Assembly: GCA_902496945.1 (NCBI GenBank)
Contig: CABVDE010000026.1
Span: forward strand, 1-26,893
DNA: 26,893 bases
Source of the DNA: an uncultured Collinsella sp.
GTDB lineage: Bacteria; Actinomycetota; Coriobacteriia; Coriobacteriales; Coriobacteriaceae
Direction of reading: 5' to 3'
A model generated the notes under the pieces. The model was given only the letters and a program-made list of their open reading frames with translations. It ran no database searches and was not told where the DNA came from. The stretch's first letter is position 1. Each line of letters starts with the position of its first letter. This document shows positions 13,455-22,124 of the stretch, piece after piece. Both the position numbers and the translations under genes were made by a program.

Positions 13455-14591
13455 CTATAGGGTTGAAACGAAGGTGGACAGGCGGTGAAGGCCTTCGTCC
13501 AAATCTTGGTCGGAGACGCAGTAGCTTAGGCGGATGTGGCCTTCGGTGCCGAAGCAGTCGCCCGGGACTAGGGCTACGTTGGCCTCTTTGATGGCTTTGA
13601 TGCAGAAGTCTTCACTTGTCAGGCCGAATTGTTTGATGCTGGGGAAGACGTAGAAGGCTCCTGCGGGTTCTACGACTTCGAAGCCCATATTGTTGAGGGC
13701 CGCGAGAACTCGTTTGCGGCGGGCTCGATAGACTTCGAGCATGGGGGTGGGGTCGACGGTGAGGGCTCGGGCAGCGGCGTCCATCTCGAAGGAGACGGCA
13801 CTCGACACCAGATATTGGTGGGCTTTTGCGATCTCGACGATGACGGGTGCTGCTGCTGCGAGCCAGCCCAAACGCCAGCCGGTCATGGCCCATGGCTTGG
13901 AGAAGCTCTCGATGACTACCGTCTGCTCACGCAGCTCCGGGTGGCGCTGGGCAAAGCGCTCGTAACCGTCCACGTAGACCAGGCGGTTGTATACGTCGTC
14001 GCAGACCACGTAGATGCCCGCCTGCTCTGCCACGTGTGCCACGGCGTCGAGCGATGCTGCGTTGAGGATGCAGCCCGTAGGGTTGTTGGGCGAGCAGATG
14101 ACGATGGCTTTGGTCGCCGGCGACACACAGGCGCGAAGCGCCTCCTCGTCGATCTGGAACTGAGCGGGCTCCGTATCCAAAATGACCGCCTTGGCGTGGT
14201 TGGCAACGACGATGCTCTCGTACAGGCCAAAAGCCGGCGTGGGGATAATGACCTCGTCGTCGGGATTGAGCATGGCCATGAATGTTGCCGACAGGGCCTC
14301 GGTCGCGCCATCGGTCAGGATGACCTCGTCGGGCGAAAACGTAAGGCCCGCGTCATCCATATAGGCAGACAGCGCCTCGCGCAGGGCAGGGCGACCGTTG
14401 TTGGGCGGATAGTGTGTGTCACCGCGGTTGAGCGAGGCAGTCACCTCGGCGCAAATCACATCGGGTGTGGGAAAATCGGGCTCGCCAAGCGCAAGCGCGA
14501 TGCATCCGGGATGCTGCGCGGCGAGCGCGTTAATCCGGCGGATACCGGAGGGCTTGAGCGTGGCAAGCGAGGTGTTCATGGGCAGGCGCAT
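13455..14591 (-). CDS. PLP-dependent class I/II aminotransferase (aspartate aminotransferase-like)
   Basis: 378 residues, fold type I, cytoplasmic. Visible motifs: ALGEPDFPTP near 35-44, TDGATEAL (phosphate-binding) near 93-100, SPNNPTG at 167-173, CDDVYNRL with Asp198 or 199 contacting the PLP ring nitrogen, SFSKPWAMTGWRLGW with Lys232 as the Schiff-base lysine, and HIRLSY near the end with the carboxylate-binding Arg. The substrate is not clear from sequence; aspartate, alanine or aromatic amino acids are possible. ATG at 14591 has AAAGGA five bases upstream; the in-frame ATG four codons later is an alternative. It is divergent from the unknown gene at 14685 and ends near element copy B. 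Confidence 0.9.
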   Translation of the reverse strand: MRLPMNTSLATLKPSGIRRINALAAQHPGCIALALGEPDFPTPDVICAEVTASLNRGDTHYPPNNGRPALREALSAYMDDAGLTFSPDEVILTDGATEALSATFMAMLNPDDEVIIPTPAFGLYESIVVANHAKAVILDTEPAQFQIDEEALRACVSPATKAIVICSPNNPTGCILNAASLDAVAHVAEQAGIYVVCDDVYNRLVYVDGYERFAQRHPELREQTVVIESFSKPWAMTGWRLGWLAAAAPVIVEIAKAHQYLVSSAVSFEMDAAARALTVDPTPMLEVYRARRKRVLAALNNMGFEVVEPAGAFYVFPSIKQFGLTSEDFCIKAIKEANVALVPGDCFGTEGHIRLSYCVSDQDLDEGLHRLSTFVSTL

Positions 14592-14684
14592 GGCATTCCT
14601 TTCGTAAGGGTTGCACTAGGATAGCGCGGCGAAGCGCCACCAGACGGTGTAACCTAAACGGAAATGAACCGGAAAGGAGGCGGC

Positions 14685-15353
14685 ATGGAGACGACCGCGC
14701 GCGGCGATGTACCAAAAACGCTGCAAACCATCGCGTATATCAGCATTCCCAATAGCGCCGATCTTGAGTTTTTGCTTTGGGACCTGCAGGATGCCATCGC
14801 GGCGTACGCCCGACTTTCCGGCACCGCGCTCCCCCGCCCGGTTGATTTGGGGATAGATGGTGATGGCACCGCCAATGCCGCCGATGGCATCGTGCTCGCC
14901 GTTGAAGATGCGCCCAATGACAAGACGATGGCAGCCATTGAACAGACACTCGATCGCTTTGAAAGCGCAGGGACGCGCGTCTATGCCGTCGTCCGGGGTG
15001 ACGTCGATGGCCTCGAGCGAGCACGCGGGCTCATCGAGCACCTGCGAGCGACGTGCGATCTTCATGAGTTGTCATGGTGCGGTGGCATTGTCGCCTGTAG
15101 CGGCAACGGTATTGCGGCGCTTCGCCGCTCCCCACGCATGGGCCTCTTGCGCCGGCCGTTTTCCGAAGCCATGGACAAGCTGGTAGGCGCCATTCGCATG
15201 GGCTGCTCTATTGAGCATGCGCAGCTGCTCGGCGGCGGCAATGCCGGTAGCGTCGATGCCGACGTCATGGTGCGCGCCAAACCCGCTCTGCCCGCACCAA
15301 TCTGGCATGCCATCATCAAACACCTCGGCAGCCGCGCTCAATCAAATATCTAG
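14685..15353 (+). CDS. Conserved-looking protein of unknown function
   Basis: 222 residues from the ATG at 14685, chosen because AAAGGAGG lies four bases upstream. No signal peptide or membrane span. It has an alternating alpha/beta pattern: a first strand (TIAYISIP), then GIVLAVEDAPNDKTMAAIEQTLDRF, a strand TRVYAVVRGD, and WCGGIVACSGNGI followed by a basic stretch RRSPRMGLLRRPFSEAMDKL. The layout resembles a flavodoxin-like or FMN-reductase-like fold, but no specific motif settles it and no function is assigned. It is monocistronic and its stop is one base from the stop of the converging DNA glycosylase gene, leaving no room for a separate terminator. Confidence 0.75.
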   Translation: METTARGDVPKTLQTIAYISIPNSADLEFLLWDLQDAIAAYARLSGTALPRPVDLGIDGDGTANAADGIVLAVEDAPNDKTMAAIEQTLDRFESAGTRVYAVVRGDVDGLERARGLIEHLRATCDLHELSWCGGIVACSGNGIAALRRSPRMGLLRRPFSEAMDKLVGAIRMGCSIEHAQLLGGGNAGSVDADVMVRAKPALPAPIWHAIIKHLGSRAQSNI

Positions 15354-15354
15354 A

Positions 15355-15918
15355 TTACAGAGCGCCCCAGTCGACGGCCTCGCCCCAACGCTCAACAAGT
15401 CGCTCCAGACGCCACGCCGCATTGGCGGGACTTGTCGAGGGCTGGACGATGGCGGGCAGCCCCGTCCGCTCTTGCAGATAGCGCTTGTAGAGTCGTCCGG
15501 CCGTGCCGCCGTTGCAAACAACGACCTCGATTGGCGCGACGTCGGTGATGCGTTCGATATGTGCCGGCACAACGTTGCGAATGCTGGCATCGCTCGAGCC
15601 TTTAATGTCACAGCTCTCGATCACATCCCACAGGGCCACGCCGCCGTTCAGCAGCATGGACCGCTTGGCGGCAATGGAGGAATCGAGCGTCGCGGGTTCA
15701 CCGTTTGCCAAAGGGTCGCCCTCGTTGGGCGGCACGGGCGCGCCGAGGCACGCGGCCATCACGCGCCAAAAGCGGTTTTGCGGGTTGCCATAGTAGAAGG
15801 CGCTGGCGCGCGAAAGCACCGAGGGAAACGACCCCAGCACCAAAACGCGCGAGCGCTCGTCAAACACGGGTTCAAACCCATGCTCAATATGTTGGTAGCC
15901 CTCGTCCAGCGCGGCCAC
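15355..15918 (-). CDS. Family 6 uracil-DNA glycosylase superfamily protein (DNA-deoxyinosine/hypoxanthine glycosylase)
   Basis: 187 residues. It probably removes deaminated bases, chiefly hypoxanthine, to begin base excision repair. The motif VLVLGSFPSVLSR followed by FYYGNPQNRFWRVM is characteristic of the family; later landmarks are LWDVIESCDIKGSSDASI, VVCNGGTAGRLYKRY and QPSTSPANAAW. The GTG start at 15918 lies 3 bases after the stop of the glycosidase gene, with GAGGG in that gene's last codons as ribosome binding site. The two are therefore translationally coupled, an odd functional pairing. Confidence 0.85.
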   Translation of the reverse strand: MAALDEGYQHIEHGFEPVFDERSRVLVLGSFPSVLSRASAFYYGNPQNRFWRVMAACLGAPVPPNEGDPLANGEPATLDSSIAAKRSMLLNGGVALWDVIESCDIKGSSDASIRNVVPAHIERITDVAPIEVVVCNGGTAGRLYKRYLQERTGLPAIVQPSTSPANAAWRLERLVERWGEAVDWGAL

Positions 15919-15921
15919 GAG

Positions 15922-17298
15922 CTAGGCCCTCAGCATATAACGGACCTCGTAGGGCGCGAGCTCAAGGGTTCCTGTTAGCTCGACCGTGGGCGCGTCGTCG
16001 GCAAGCAGGTCGACAAAGGACCCGTTGAGTTCACCGGCTCCAAAGGTGTATGGCTCGTTTACGGCGTTCACCGCCACGAGCACCGTTGCGTCGTCGCTGG
16101 CGCGCTCGAACAACAGCTGCTTGTTCTGGATCACCACGTTGCGATAGGCACCATAGTTGAGGGCGCGTGCCGCCGCGTCGCCGGCCGAGCGCAGGTGAGT
16201 CAGCTGCGTGATGAACGCCGTCAGCTCGTTGGGCACAGGCTCGTCGAGCGCAGGTCGCAGCGACCAGTCGCCATCGGGGCCGCCCTTTTCGCCGGCAATC
16301 CCCCACTCGCTACCGTAGTAGACGCACGGAATGCCCGGCATACCAAAAAGCATGCCGTAGGCGGGGCGCAGACAGAACTTGTCGGTGAGGATGCTCGCCA
16401 GGCGCGGCACGTCGTGGTTGTCGACAAACGACAGCAGGTGCTTGCCGCGGTAGATGCACCACGGGTCGCCGCCAAACTGGCGATGCAGCGAGTGGGCGAT
16501 CTCGAACATATTGACCGAGTTAAAACTGGAGTACAGGCCCTTGTAGCACTCGTAGTTGGTGCAAGAGTCGAGCATCTCGTCGTTGACGATCTGGTTGTAG
16601 TCGCCGTGGAGCGTCTCGCCGATCAGCACGAAGTCGGGCTTGAGCTCACGGGTAAAGGCGTGCAGGCGACGCATAAAGTCGCGGTCGAGCATATAGGCGA
16701 CGTCCAGGCGCAGGCCGTCGATGCCAAAGACCTCGGCCCAACGGCGCACGGACTCAAGCAGGTAATCGACCACGGCGGGATTTTGCAGGTTGAGCTTCAC
16801 GAGCTCAAAATGACCTTCCCAACCCTCGTACCAAAAGCCGTCGCCGTAGCACGAGTCGCCGTCAAAGCTAATGTAAAACCAGTCCTTGTAAGGCGAATCC
16901 CACTTGCGCTCCCGCACGTCGCGGAAGGCCCAAAAGCCGCGGCCGACATGGTTGAAAACGGCATCGAGCACCACGCGGATGCCATGGGCGTGCAGCGTCT
17001 CACACACGGCGGCAAAGTCGGCATCGCTACCTAGGCGGCGGTCAATGTGGCGCAGGCTGCGCGTGTCGTAGCCATGGCCATCGGACTCGAGCGGCGGGTT
17101 GATGAGCACGGCGCCGATGCCAAGTTCCTGCAGGTAATCGACCCATTGGGCAATCTTCATGATAGGGGCATCGGGATTGGCAGCGGTATCGGCGGCCCGG
17201 GCGAGCTCATCCTCGGCAACGGATGCGGCGTTTTCGCGCTGAGCGCCGCAAAAGCCCAGCGGATAGATCTGGTAGAACGTCGTCTCGTATGCCCACAT
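15922..17298 (-). CDS. GH13 alpha-amylase-family glycosidase, intracellular
   Basis: 458 residues, no signal peptide, so cytoplasmic. It probably hydrolyses or transfers alpha-glucosidic bonds in maltodextrins. GH13 conserved regions are clear: DAVFNHVG (112-119), GLRLDV with nucleophile Asp199, IGET with acid/base Glu228, and FVDNHD with Asp296. The start FYQIYPLGFCGA and the later PGIPCVYYGSEWG also fit. The C-terminal part is a beta-sandwich of about 90 residues ending in YEVRYML. There is no cyclomaltodextrinase N-terminal domain. Exact specificity is unclear. ATG at 17298 has GGGAGG five bases upstream. It is first in a two-gene unit with the DNA glycosylase. Confidence 0.92.
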   Translation of the reverse strand: MWAYETTFYQIYPLGFCGAQRENAASVAEDELARAADTAANPDAPIMKIAQWVDYLQELGIGAVLINPPLESDGHGYDTRSLRHIDRRLGSDADFAAVCETLHAHGIRVVLDAVFNHVGRGFWAFRDVRERKWDSPYKDWFYISFDGDSCYGDGFWYEGWEGHFELVKLNLQNPAVVDYLLESVRRWAEVFGIDGLRLDVAYMLDRDFMRRLHAFTRELKPDFVLIGETLHGDYNQIVNDEMLDSCTNYECYKGLYSSFNSVNMFEIAHSLHRQFGGDPWCIYRGKHLLSFVDNHDVPRLASILTDKFCLRPAYGMLFGMPGIPCVYYGSEWGIAGEKGGPDGDWSLRPALDEPVPNELTAFITQLTHLRSAGDAAARALNYGAYRNVVIQNKQLLFERASDDATVLVAVNAVNEPYTFGAGELNGSFVDLLADDAPTVELTGTLELAPYEVRYMLRA

Positions 17299-17682
17299 AG
17301 CAACCTCCCGGTAAGCTCAACACAACGACATCCATTGTATGCCCAGCAGGGTGGCTAATTTGGGATAGGGCTCATTTTGCGCATGGTCCGGTTGCGTTTC
17401 CTGGTCACCAGCAGAAATCGAGTTGCGCGGTCGTCCGGAGCCCTCTCGCTAACCAAAAATGCCACCTCGGGACCATTTACTTCCTTTGAGATGCTTGATT
17501 CTGCGGAGATAGTTCGCAAATGGACGCGAATATACCCAAAATGAAACAAAATCGCTCGAATTGTTTCGACGGCAATCGCGTGGAATCAGTGGGAAAACCG
17601 CGCAACTCGAAAAATGCTGGTGGCGGTTCGGCGGCGATGCCGAACACGGCAAAAAGGCCATCCTTCTACCCCCTTCCAAATA
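17299..17682. other. Intergenic region without a supported gene
   Basis: About 380 bases, AT-richer than the neighbours. Open frames of 60-75 codons on the minus strand lack good ribosome binding sites and known motifs. A TACAAT near 17336 on the minus strand could be a -10 for the GH13 gene, but no good -35 pairs with it. Nothing else was recognised. Confidence 0.6.
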
Positions 17683-17748
17683 AGTTGCGGTGAAATAGTT
17701 CCTGCAATCGGGCTTGGGCAGCTATCCAGGAACTATTTCACCGCAACT
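17683..17748. repeat. Inverted repeat, second family, copy 1 (perfect 22-bp arms)
   Basis: Bases 17683-17704 and 17727-17748 are exact reverse complements around a 22-base loop. The arm begins AGTTGCGGTGAAATAGTTCC. The same arm recurs at 22248-22314 with a different loop. It begins about 16 bases past the stop of the minus-strand transporter gene, and TTATTTGG follows on that strand, so it may serve as a terminator too. Confidence 0.9.
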
Positions 17749-17764
17749 GAAAGGTGGGATGTGG

Positions 17765-18961
17765 TTAGCCGACGGGTTTGGCGCGACGGATGGCAGGGAA
17801 CATCACCGTGATGGCGAGGATGACGCCCACGACGGCAATCGCGCCGCCCGCATAGCCGATCCAGGCGATGCCGGGTCCCGACACCACGGCGCCGCCGATC
17901 GCGGTACCCGTGCCGATGCCGAGGTTGAACAGGCCCGAAAAAATCGACATGGCAACGGCCGACGAGTCCGCCGGCGTGTACTTGATGAGCTCAGCTTGGA
18001 ACGCCACGTTGAAGGCCGTGGCGCAGCAGCCCCACAGAGCACAGACGGCGAGGACCGCGGCAAGCACCGAAGCCGCGGGAGCCATGAGCAACAGAGCAGC
18101 CGCCACACCGGAGAGCGTGATCGCAAGGAACGGGAAGCGGTGCCCGTCGAACAGGCGGCCGAACAGCCAGCTACCCACCAGGCCGGAGCAGCCGAACGCC
18201 GTCAGCGTCATGGTGATGGCGCTTGCGTCGACATGGGCGACCTGAGCCAGGAAGGGCTCGATGTAGCTGTAGCCCGCGTAATAGCCGGTCGCCATAAAGA
18301 CCGTGACCACATAGAGCGCGATGAGAAACGGATTCTTGAGCAGTTCGGGCAGCCGCTTGAGTGTAAAGCGCTCACCGGCCGGCATGGTGGGAAACACCGC
18401 GGCCTGATACACCACCGCGGCAGCGGAGAAGACACCGACCACGGCGAACGTCATGCGCCAGCCCACGGCAAGGCCGATGGCGCGGCCGAGCGGCAGGCCG
18501 AAGATCTGCGCGATAGACGAGCCCGTGGCGATCATGCTGATGGCGAGCGCCCCGTGGCGCGTATCGACCAGGCGCGAAGCCATAATCGAAGCGACCGACC
18601 AGAACACGGCGTGTGCGCAGGCAACCACCAGGCGCGCACAGACCAGGATGGGATAGGTCGGCGCCAGGGCGGACAGGAACTGGCCAAGCGAGAATACGGC
18701 GAGCACGCCCAGCAGCATCCGCTTGAACTCAAAGCGCGAGGCGAACACCATAAGCGGCAGCGATAGCAACATGACACCCCAGGCGTAGACCGAGATCATG
18801 ATGCCTGCCTGAGCCTCGGTGAGCGAGAACGATGCGGCGATGTCGGTCAGCAGGCCGATGGGCATAAACTCCGACGTGTTGAACACGAACGCGCAGCAGG
18901 TGAGCCCGATGAGCGGGAGCCACTGCTTGAGCGTGATGCCGTCTTGCCTTGTCTGACTCAT
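17765..18961 (-). CDS. MFS transporter, DHA1 family, sugar-efflux (SotB/YdhP) type
   Basis: 398 residues with 12 hydrophobic segments, an inner-membrane proton-driven exporter. The first helix has FVFNTSEFMPIGLLTDIA, typical of the SotB-like branch. SVYAWGVMLLSLPLMVF follows in helix 2, and RLVVACAHAVFWSVA in helix 4. Substrates of relatives include arabinose and other sugars, IPTG and some drugs; the substrate here is unknown. ATG at 18961 is preferred because GGAG lies nine bases upstream; an upstream TTG overlaps that site. It ends near the repeat at 17683-17748. The neighbour on the 5' side is the deacylase gene on the same strand, 102 bases away. Confidence 0.9.
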   Translation of the reverse strand: MSQTRQDGITLKQWLPLIGLTCCAFVFNTSEFMPIGLLTDIAASFSLTEAQAGIMISVYAWGVMLLSLPLMVFASRFEFKRMLLGVLAVFSLGQFLSALAPTYPILVCARLVVACAHAVFWSVASIMASRLVDTRHGALAISMIATGSSIAQIFGLPLGRAIGLAVGWRMTFAVVGVFSAAAVVYQAAVFPTMPAGERFTLKRLPELLKNPFLIALYVVTVFMATGYYAGYSYIEPFLAQVAHVDASAITMTLTAFGCSGLVGSWLFGRLFDGHRFPFLAITLSGVAAALLLMAPAASVLAAVLAVCALWGCCATAFNVAFQAELIKYTPADSSAVAMSIFSGLFNLGIGTGTAIGGAVVSGPGIAWIGYAGGAIAVVGVILAITVMFPAIRRAKPVG

Positions 18962-18994
18962 GTATAACGTCTCCAATCATTTTGAGCGGTGGCG

Positions 18995-19023
18995 ATTATA
19001 TAGCAACGGCCCAGCATCCGTTA
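18995..19023 (-). promoter_or_regulatory. Possible promoter of the MFS transporter
   Basis: A perfect TATAAT (18995-19000, minus strand) lies 33 bases before the ATG. The hexamer 17 bases upstream (TAACGG, 19018-19023) is a poor -35, so an activator may be needed or the call may be wrong. Confidence 0.4.
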
Positions 19024-19063
19024 CTACAGATGCGGGGCCGAAATCGCGCGGACATTTTAGGGC

Positions 19064-19543
19064 CTATTCCTCGGGCTCCCACCCACGGCAGACATCGACC
19101 CAACCCTGGGCGTCAGACACCGCCTCGAGCTCGGGCACTGAGAGCGCCACGCCGCTATGATCGTCACCGCAGGCGGGATAGACGGTGTCGAAGCGTTTAA
19201 GCGACTCGTCCAGATAAACCGCCACGCCCTCGTTGACGCCAAAGGGGCAGACGCCGCCGGGCGCATGACCTACAACTTCCTCGACCGCAGCGCCGGGAAT
19301 CATATGCGGCTTGCCGTGGAAGAACTTCTTGAACTTGGAGCTGTTGACGCGCGCGTCCCCGGCGCACAGCACGAGCACCGCTGCGCCGTCGACATCAAAC
19401 GCCATTGTCTTCGCAATCTGCGCGGGCGCCGTCCCCAGCGCTGCCGCGGCCTCCTCAACGGTCGCCGTCTCCTCTTGGGGCACGATCACGCGGTCGCCAT
19501 AGCCCTTCGCCTGCAAATGCGACATCGCCTTGTCAAACGCCAT
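19064..19543 (-). CDS. YbaK/EbsC-type aminoacyl-tRNA deacylase
   Basis: 159 residues, one YbaK domain. Family members clear mischarged tRNA such as Cys-tRNA(Pro) in trans. Visible landmarks: an N-terminal helix, IAKTMAFDVDGAAVLVLCAGDARVN with the conserved AKT(M)xF pattern, VNSSKFKKFFHG, EEVVGHAPGGVCPFGV, AVYLDESLKRFDTVYPACG and the final strand region. ATG at 19543 has GGAGGAG nine bases upstream. The frame stays open upstream but runs into the end of feoB without similarity. The gap to feoB is 95 bases with a possible promoter, so it may be expressed separately. Confidence 0.9.
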   Translation of the reverse strand: MAFDKAMSHLQAKGYGDRVIVPQEETATVEEAAAALGTAPAQIAKTMAFDVDGAAVLVLCAGDARVNSSKFKKFFHGKPHMIPGAAVEEVVGHAPGGVCPFGVNEGVAVYLDESLKRFDTVYPACGDDHSGVALSVPELEAVSDAQGWVDVCRGWEPEE

Positions 19544-19583
19544 AACAAAAAACTCCTCCGCCAAACGAACTGTTTGACAGAGG

Positions 19584-19611
19584 AGTATAGCCCGTGGCTG
19601 CGCTATGCACA
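19584..19611 (-). promoter_or_regulatory. Possible promoter of the YbaK-type gene
   Basis: On the minus strand TGTGCA (19606-19611), 16-base spacer, TATACT (19584-19589), about 40 bases before the ATG. The -10 is good and the -35 modest. Confidence 0.4.
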
Positions 19612-19638
19612 GGAAGGTTTTGCTTGCAAGCTGTTCGT

Positions 19639-21996
19639 TTACAAGCCCATCAGGACACCAGCACTGTGGACCAAGAACGCCACGATCCAGGCGACCGCCA
19701 CCTGGAATGCAAACACCGCCACGGCGTAGCGCCCGCCCAGCTCGCTCTTGACGGCGCCAATCGCCGCCACGCACGGCGGGTACAGTAACGTAAAGACCAG
19801 GAACACGTAGGCGGTAAACGGCGAGAACATGGTCGACAGTGCCGCGGGCGAGGTTGCACTCAAGAGCACCGTGAGCGTCGAAATGACGCTCTCCTTGGCG
19901 ATAAGTCCGGTGACGAGTGCCGTCGATGCGCGCCAGTCGCCAAAGCCGAGCGGCGCCAGCACCGGCGCGATGATGCTACCAAAGCCTGCAAGCAGGCTCT
20001 GCGACTGATCGGCGACCACGTTAAAGCGGATGTCGAACGTCTGCAGGAACCAAATCACGACCGTAGCCGCAAAGATAATGGTGAAGGCCTTGGTAATGAA
20101 GTCCTTGGCCTTGTCCCATGCGAGCATCACCGTCGTCTTGACGCTCGGCAGACGGTAGTTGGGAAGCTCCATGATAAACGGCACCGGGTCGCCCTTAAAT
20201 GCCGTGCGGTTGAGCACCAGAGCGGAAATGCAGCCGACCATGATACCGATCAGATAAAGCGAAACCATGGCGGGAACTGTCGCCTGCGGGAAGAACGCCC
20301 CGCACAGCAAGCCGTAAACCGGCAGTTTGGCCGAACAACTCATGAACGGCGTGAGCATGACCGTCATCTTGCGGTCGTGCTCGGACGGCAGCGTGCGGGT
20401 CGACATGATGGCCGGCACAGTACAGCCAAAACCGACGAGCATCGGCACAAAACTTCGGCCCGACAGGCCAAAGCGGCGCAGCACCTTATCCATAACAAAG
20501 GCAACGCGCGCCATGTAGCCGGAGTCTTCCAGAATGGAGAGGAACAAGAAGAGCACGACGATGATCGGCAAGAAGGTTAGCACGCTGCCCACGCCCGTGA
20601 GCACACCGTCGACGGCGAGCGAACGCACCACGTCGTTGGTGCCGAACGACTTGAGACCCGCATCGGCCGAGGCGATGACGGCGGCGATACCATCCTCCAT
20701 GAGACCCTGCAGTGCTGCGCCAATCACGCCAAACGTCAGCCAAAAGACGAGGCCCATGATTACCAAAAACGCCGGGATAGCCGTATAGCGACCGGTCAGG
20801 ATGCGGTCGATCTTGACCGAGCGCACGTGCTCGCGACTTTCGTGCGGCTTTACCACGCAGCGCCCACACACGTCGCCGATAAAGCTAAAGCGCATGTCGG
20901 CCAGTGCAGACAGGCGGTCGGTGCCGGCCTCGCCCTCCATCTGGGTAATGATGTGCTCGATGGCATCGAGTTCGTTACGGTCCAGATGAAGCGCCTCGGT
21001 TACCAGCTCGTCGCCCTCGACCAGCTTGGTCGCCGCAAAACGCACCGGAATGTGCGCTGTTGTGGCATGATCCTCGATAAGGTTGGCAATGCCGTGGATG
21101 CAGCGGTGCAGCGCGCCACCATCCGGGCCATCGGGCGCGCAGAAGTCCAAGCGACCGGGACGCTCGCGGAAACGTGCCACATGCAAGGCATGGTCCACCA
21201 GCTCGTGGATGCCCTCGTTGCGGGCAGCGCTAATGGGAACGACCGGGACGCCCAGCAGGCTCTCGAGCAGGTTGACGTCGATGGCGCCGCCGTTGGCAGT
21301 CACCTCGTCCATCATGTTGAGCGCGATGACCATCGGGCGGTCGAGCTCCATGAGCTGCAGCGTCAGGTACAGATTGCGCTCAATGTTGGTGGCGTCGATG
21401 ATGTCGATGATGGCATCGGGGCGCTCGTCCAAGATAAATTGGCGACTCACAACCTCTTCGCCCGTGTACGGCGACAGCGAATAGATGCCGGGCAGGTCGG
21501 TGACGCTCGCCTCGGGGTGGTTGCGGATGGTGCCGTCTTTGCGGTCGACCGTCACGCCGGGAAAATTGCCGACATGCTGGTTGGAGCCTGTGAGCTGGTT
21601 GAAGAGCGTGGTCTTGCCGCAGTTTTGGTTGCCGGCAAGGGCAAAATGCAGCGGCGCGCCCTCGGGCACTGCCGTCTTAGCAGCGCGGGGCGAATACATC
21701 CCCTCGCCCAGCGCCGGGTGCTCCGTCGTGCCAATCGCCGCGTTGGTGCGCGGGGCCGTATCCGTGTCGTGGACATCCACGAGCTCAATGCGGGCGGCGT
21801 CGTCCTTGCGCAGCGTCAGCTCGTAGCCGCGCAGACGAATCTCGAGCGGGTCGCCCATGGGGGCGTACTTCATCATGGTGACTTCGGTACCCGGCGTTAG
21901 GCCCATGTCCAAAATATGTTGTCGGAGTGTCTGGTCGTCCGATGTCACCGAAGCGACAACGGCGTCTTTTCCAATCTCGAGTGTATCGAGCTTCAC
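19639..21996 (-). CDS. feoB: Ferrous iron transporter, FeoA-FeoB fusion
   Basis: 785 residues. It imports Fe2+ across the membrane. Residues 1-73 are a FeoA SH3-like domain (HILDMGLTPGTEVTMMKYAP, then RLRGYELTLRKDDA), normally a separate protein. The G domain has P-loop GNQNCGKT (122-129), NFPGVTVD, DLPG (167-170) and NMMD (227-230). A helical domain and a membrane core follow, with the gate motifs FVPMLVGFGCTVPAIMSTR and FMSCSAKLPVYGLLCGAFFP and a conserved C-terminal half. FeoC is absent. The GTG start has GGGAGG nine bases upstream. The upstream region has palindromes near the -10 that suggest iron- or manganese-responsive repression. Confidence 0.95.
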   Translation of the reverse strand: MKLDTLEIGKDAVVASVTSDDQTLRQHILDMGLTPGTEVTMMKYAPMGDPLEIRLRGYELTLRKDDAARIELVDVHDTDTAPRTNAAIGTTEHPALGEGMYSPRAAKTAVPEGAPLHFALAGNQNCGKTTLFNQLTGSNQHVGNFPGVTVDRKDGTIRNHPEASVTDLPGIYSLSPYTGEEVVSRQFILDERPDAIIDIIDATNIERNLYLTLQLMELDRPMVIALNMMDEVTANGGAIDVNLLESLLGVPVVPISAARNEGIHELVDHALHVARFRERPGRLDFCAPDGPDGGALHRCIHGIANLIEDHATTAHIPVRFAATKLVEGDELVTEALHLDRNELDAIEHIITQMEGEAGTDRLSALADMRFSFIGDVCGRCVVKPHESREHVRSVKIDRILTGRYTAIPAFLVIMGLVFWLTFGVIGAALQGLMEDGIAAVIASADAGLKSFGTNDVVRSLAVDGVLTGVGSVLTFLPIIVVLFLFLSILEDSGYMARVAFVMDKVLRRFGLSGRSFVPMLVGFGCTVPAIMSTRTLPSEHDRKMTVMLTPFMSCSAKLPVYGLLCGAFFPQATVPAMVSLYLIGIMVGCISALVLNRTAFKGDPVPFIMELPNYRLPSVKTTVMLAWDKAKDFITKAFTIIFAATVVIWFLQTFDIRFNVVADQSQSLLAGFGSIIAPVLAPLGFGDWRASTALVTGLIAKESVISTLTVLLSATSPAALSTMFSPFTAYVFLVFTLLYPPCVAAIGAVKSELGGRYAVAVFAFQVAVAWIVAFLVHSAGVLMGL

Positions 21997-22038
21997 GTCC
22001 GTGTTCCTCCCCCGGCGCCCACAGGGCGTTGTGCTTTA

Positions 22039-22116
22039 GTTTACCTTGGCAAATCGTTTACCACGGCTAACCAATTGTAATCATGCATGATAGCGCGAAC
22101 ATACAACGACGTTCAA
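22039..22116 (-). promoter_or_regulatory. feoB promoter with candidate operators
   Basis: On the minus strand TTGAAC (22111-22116), 18-base spacer, TATCAT (22087-22092). A perfect 12-bp palindrome ATCATGCATGAT (22080-22091) overlaps the -10. Just downstream lie TTGGTTAGCC (22065-22074), like a DtxR/IdeR half-site, and TTTGCCAAGGTAAA (22040-22053), a near-palindrome. GTTTACC occurs twice, 17 bases apart. A metal-dependent repressor is plausible for an iron importer, but no site is a full match. Confidence 0.4.
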
Positions 22117-22124
22117 TCAACAGA

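Noticed and set aside
17355..17679. Small minus-strand frames in the gap upstream of the GH13 gene.
   Set aside because: No good ribosome binding sites, no motif, biased composition.
20827..21900. Plus-strand open frame opposite feoB.
   Set aside because: It is an antisense shadow of the conserved G domain, without a ribosome binding site.
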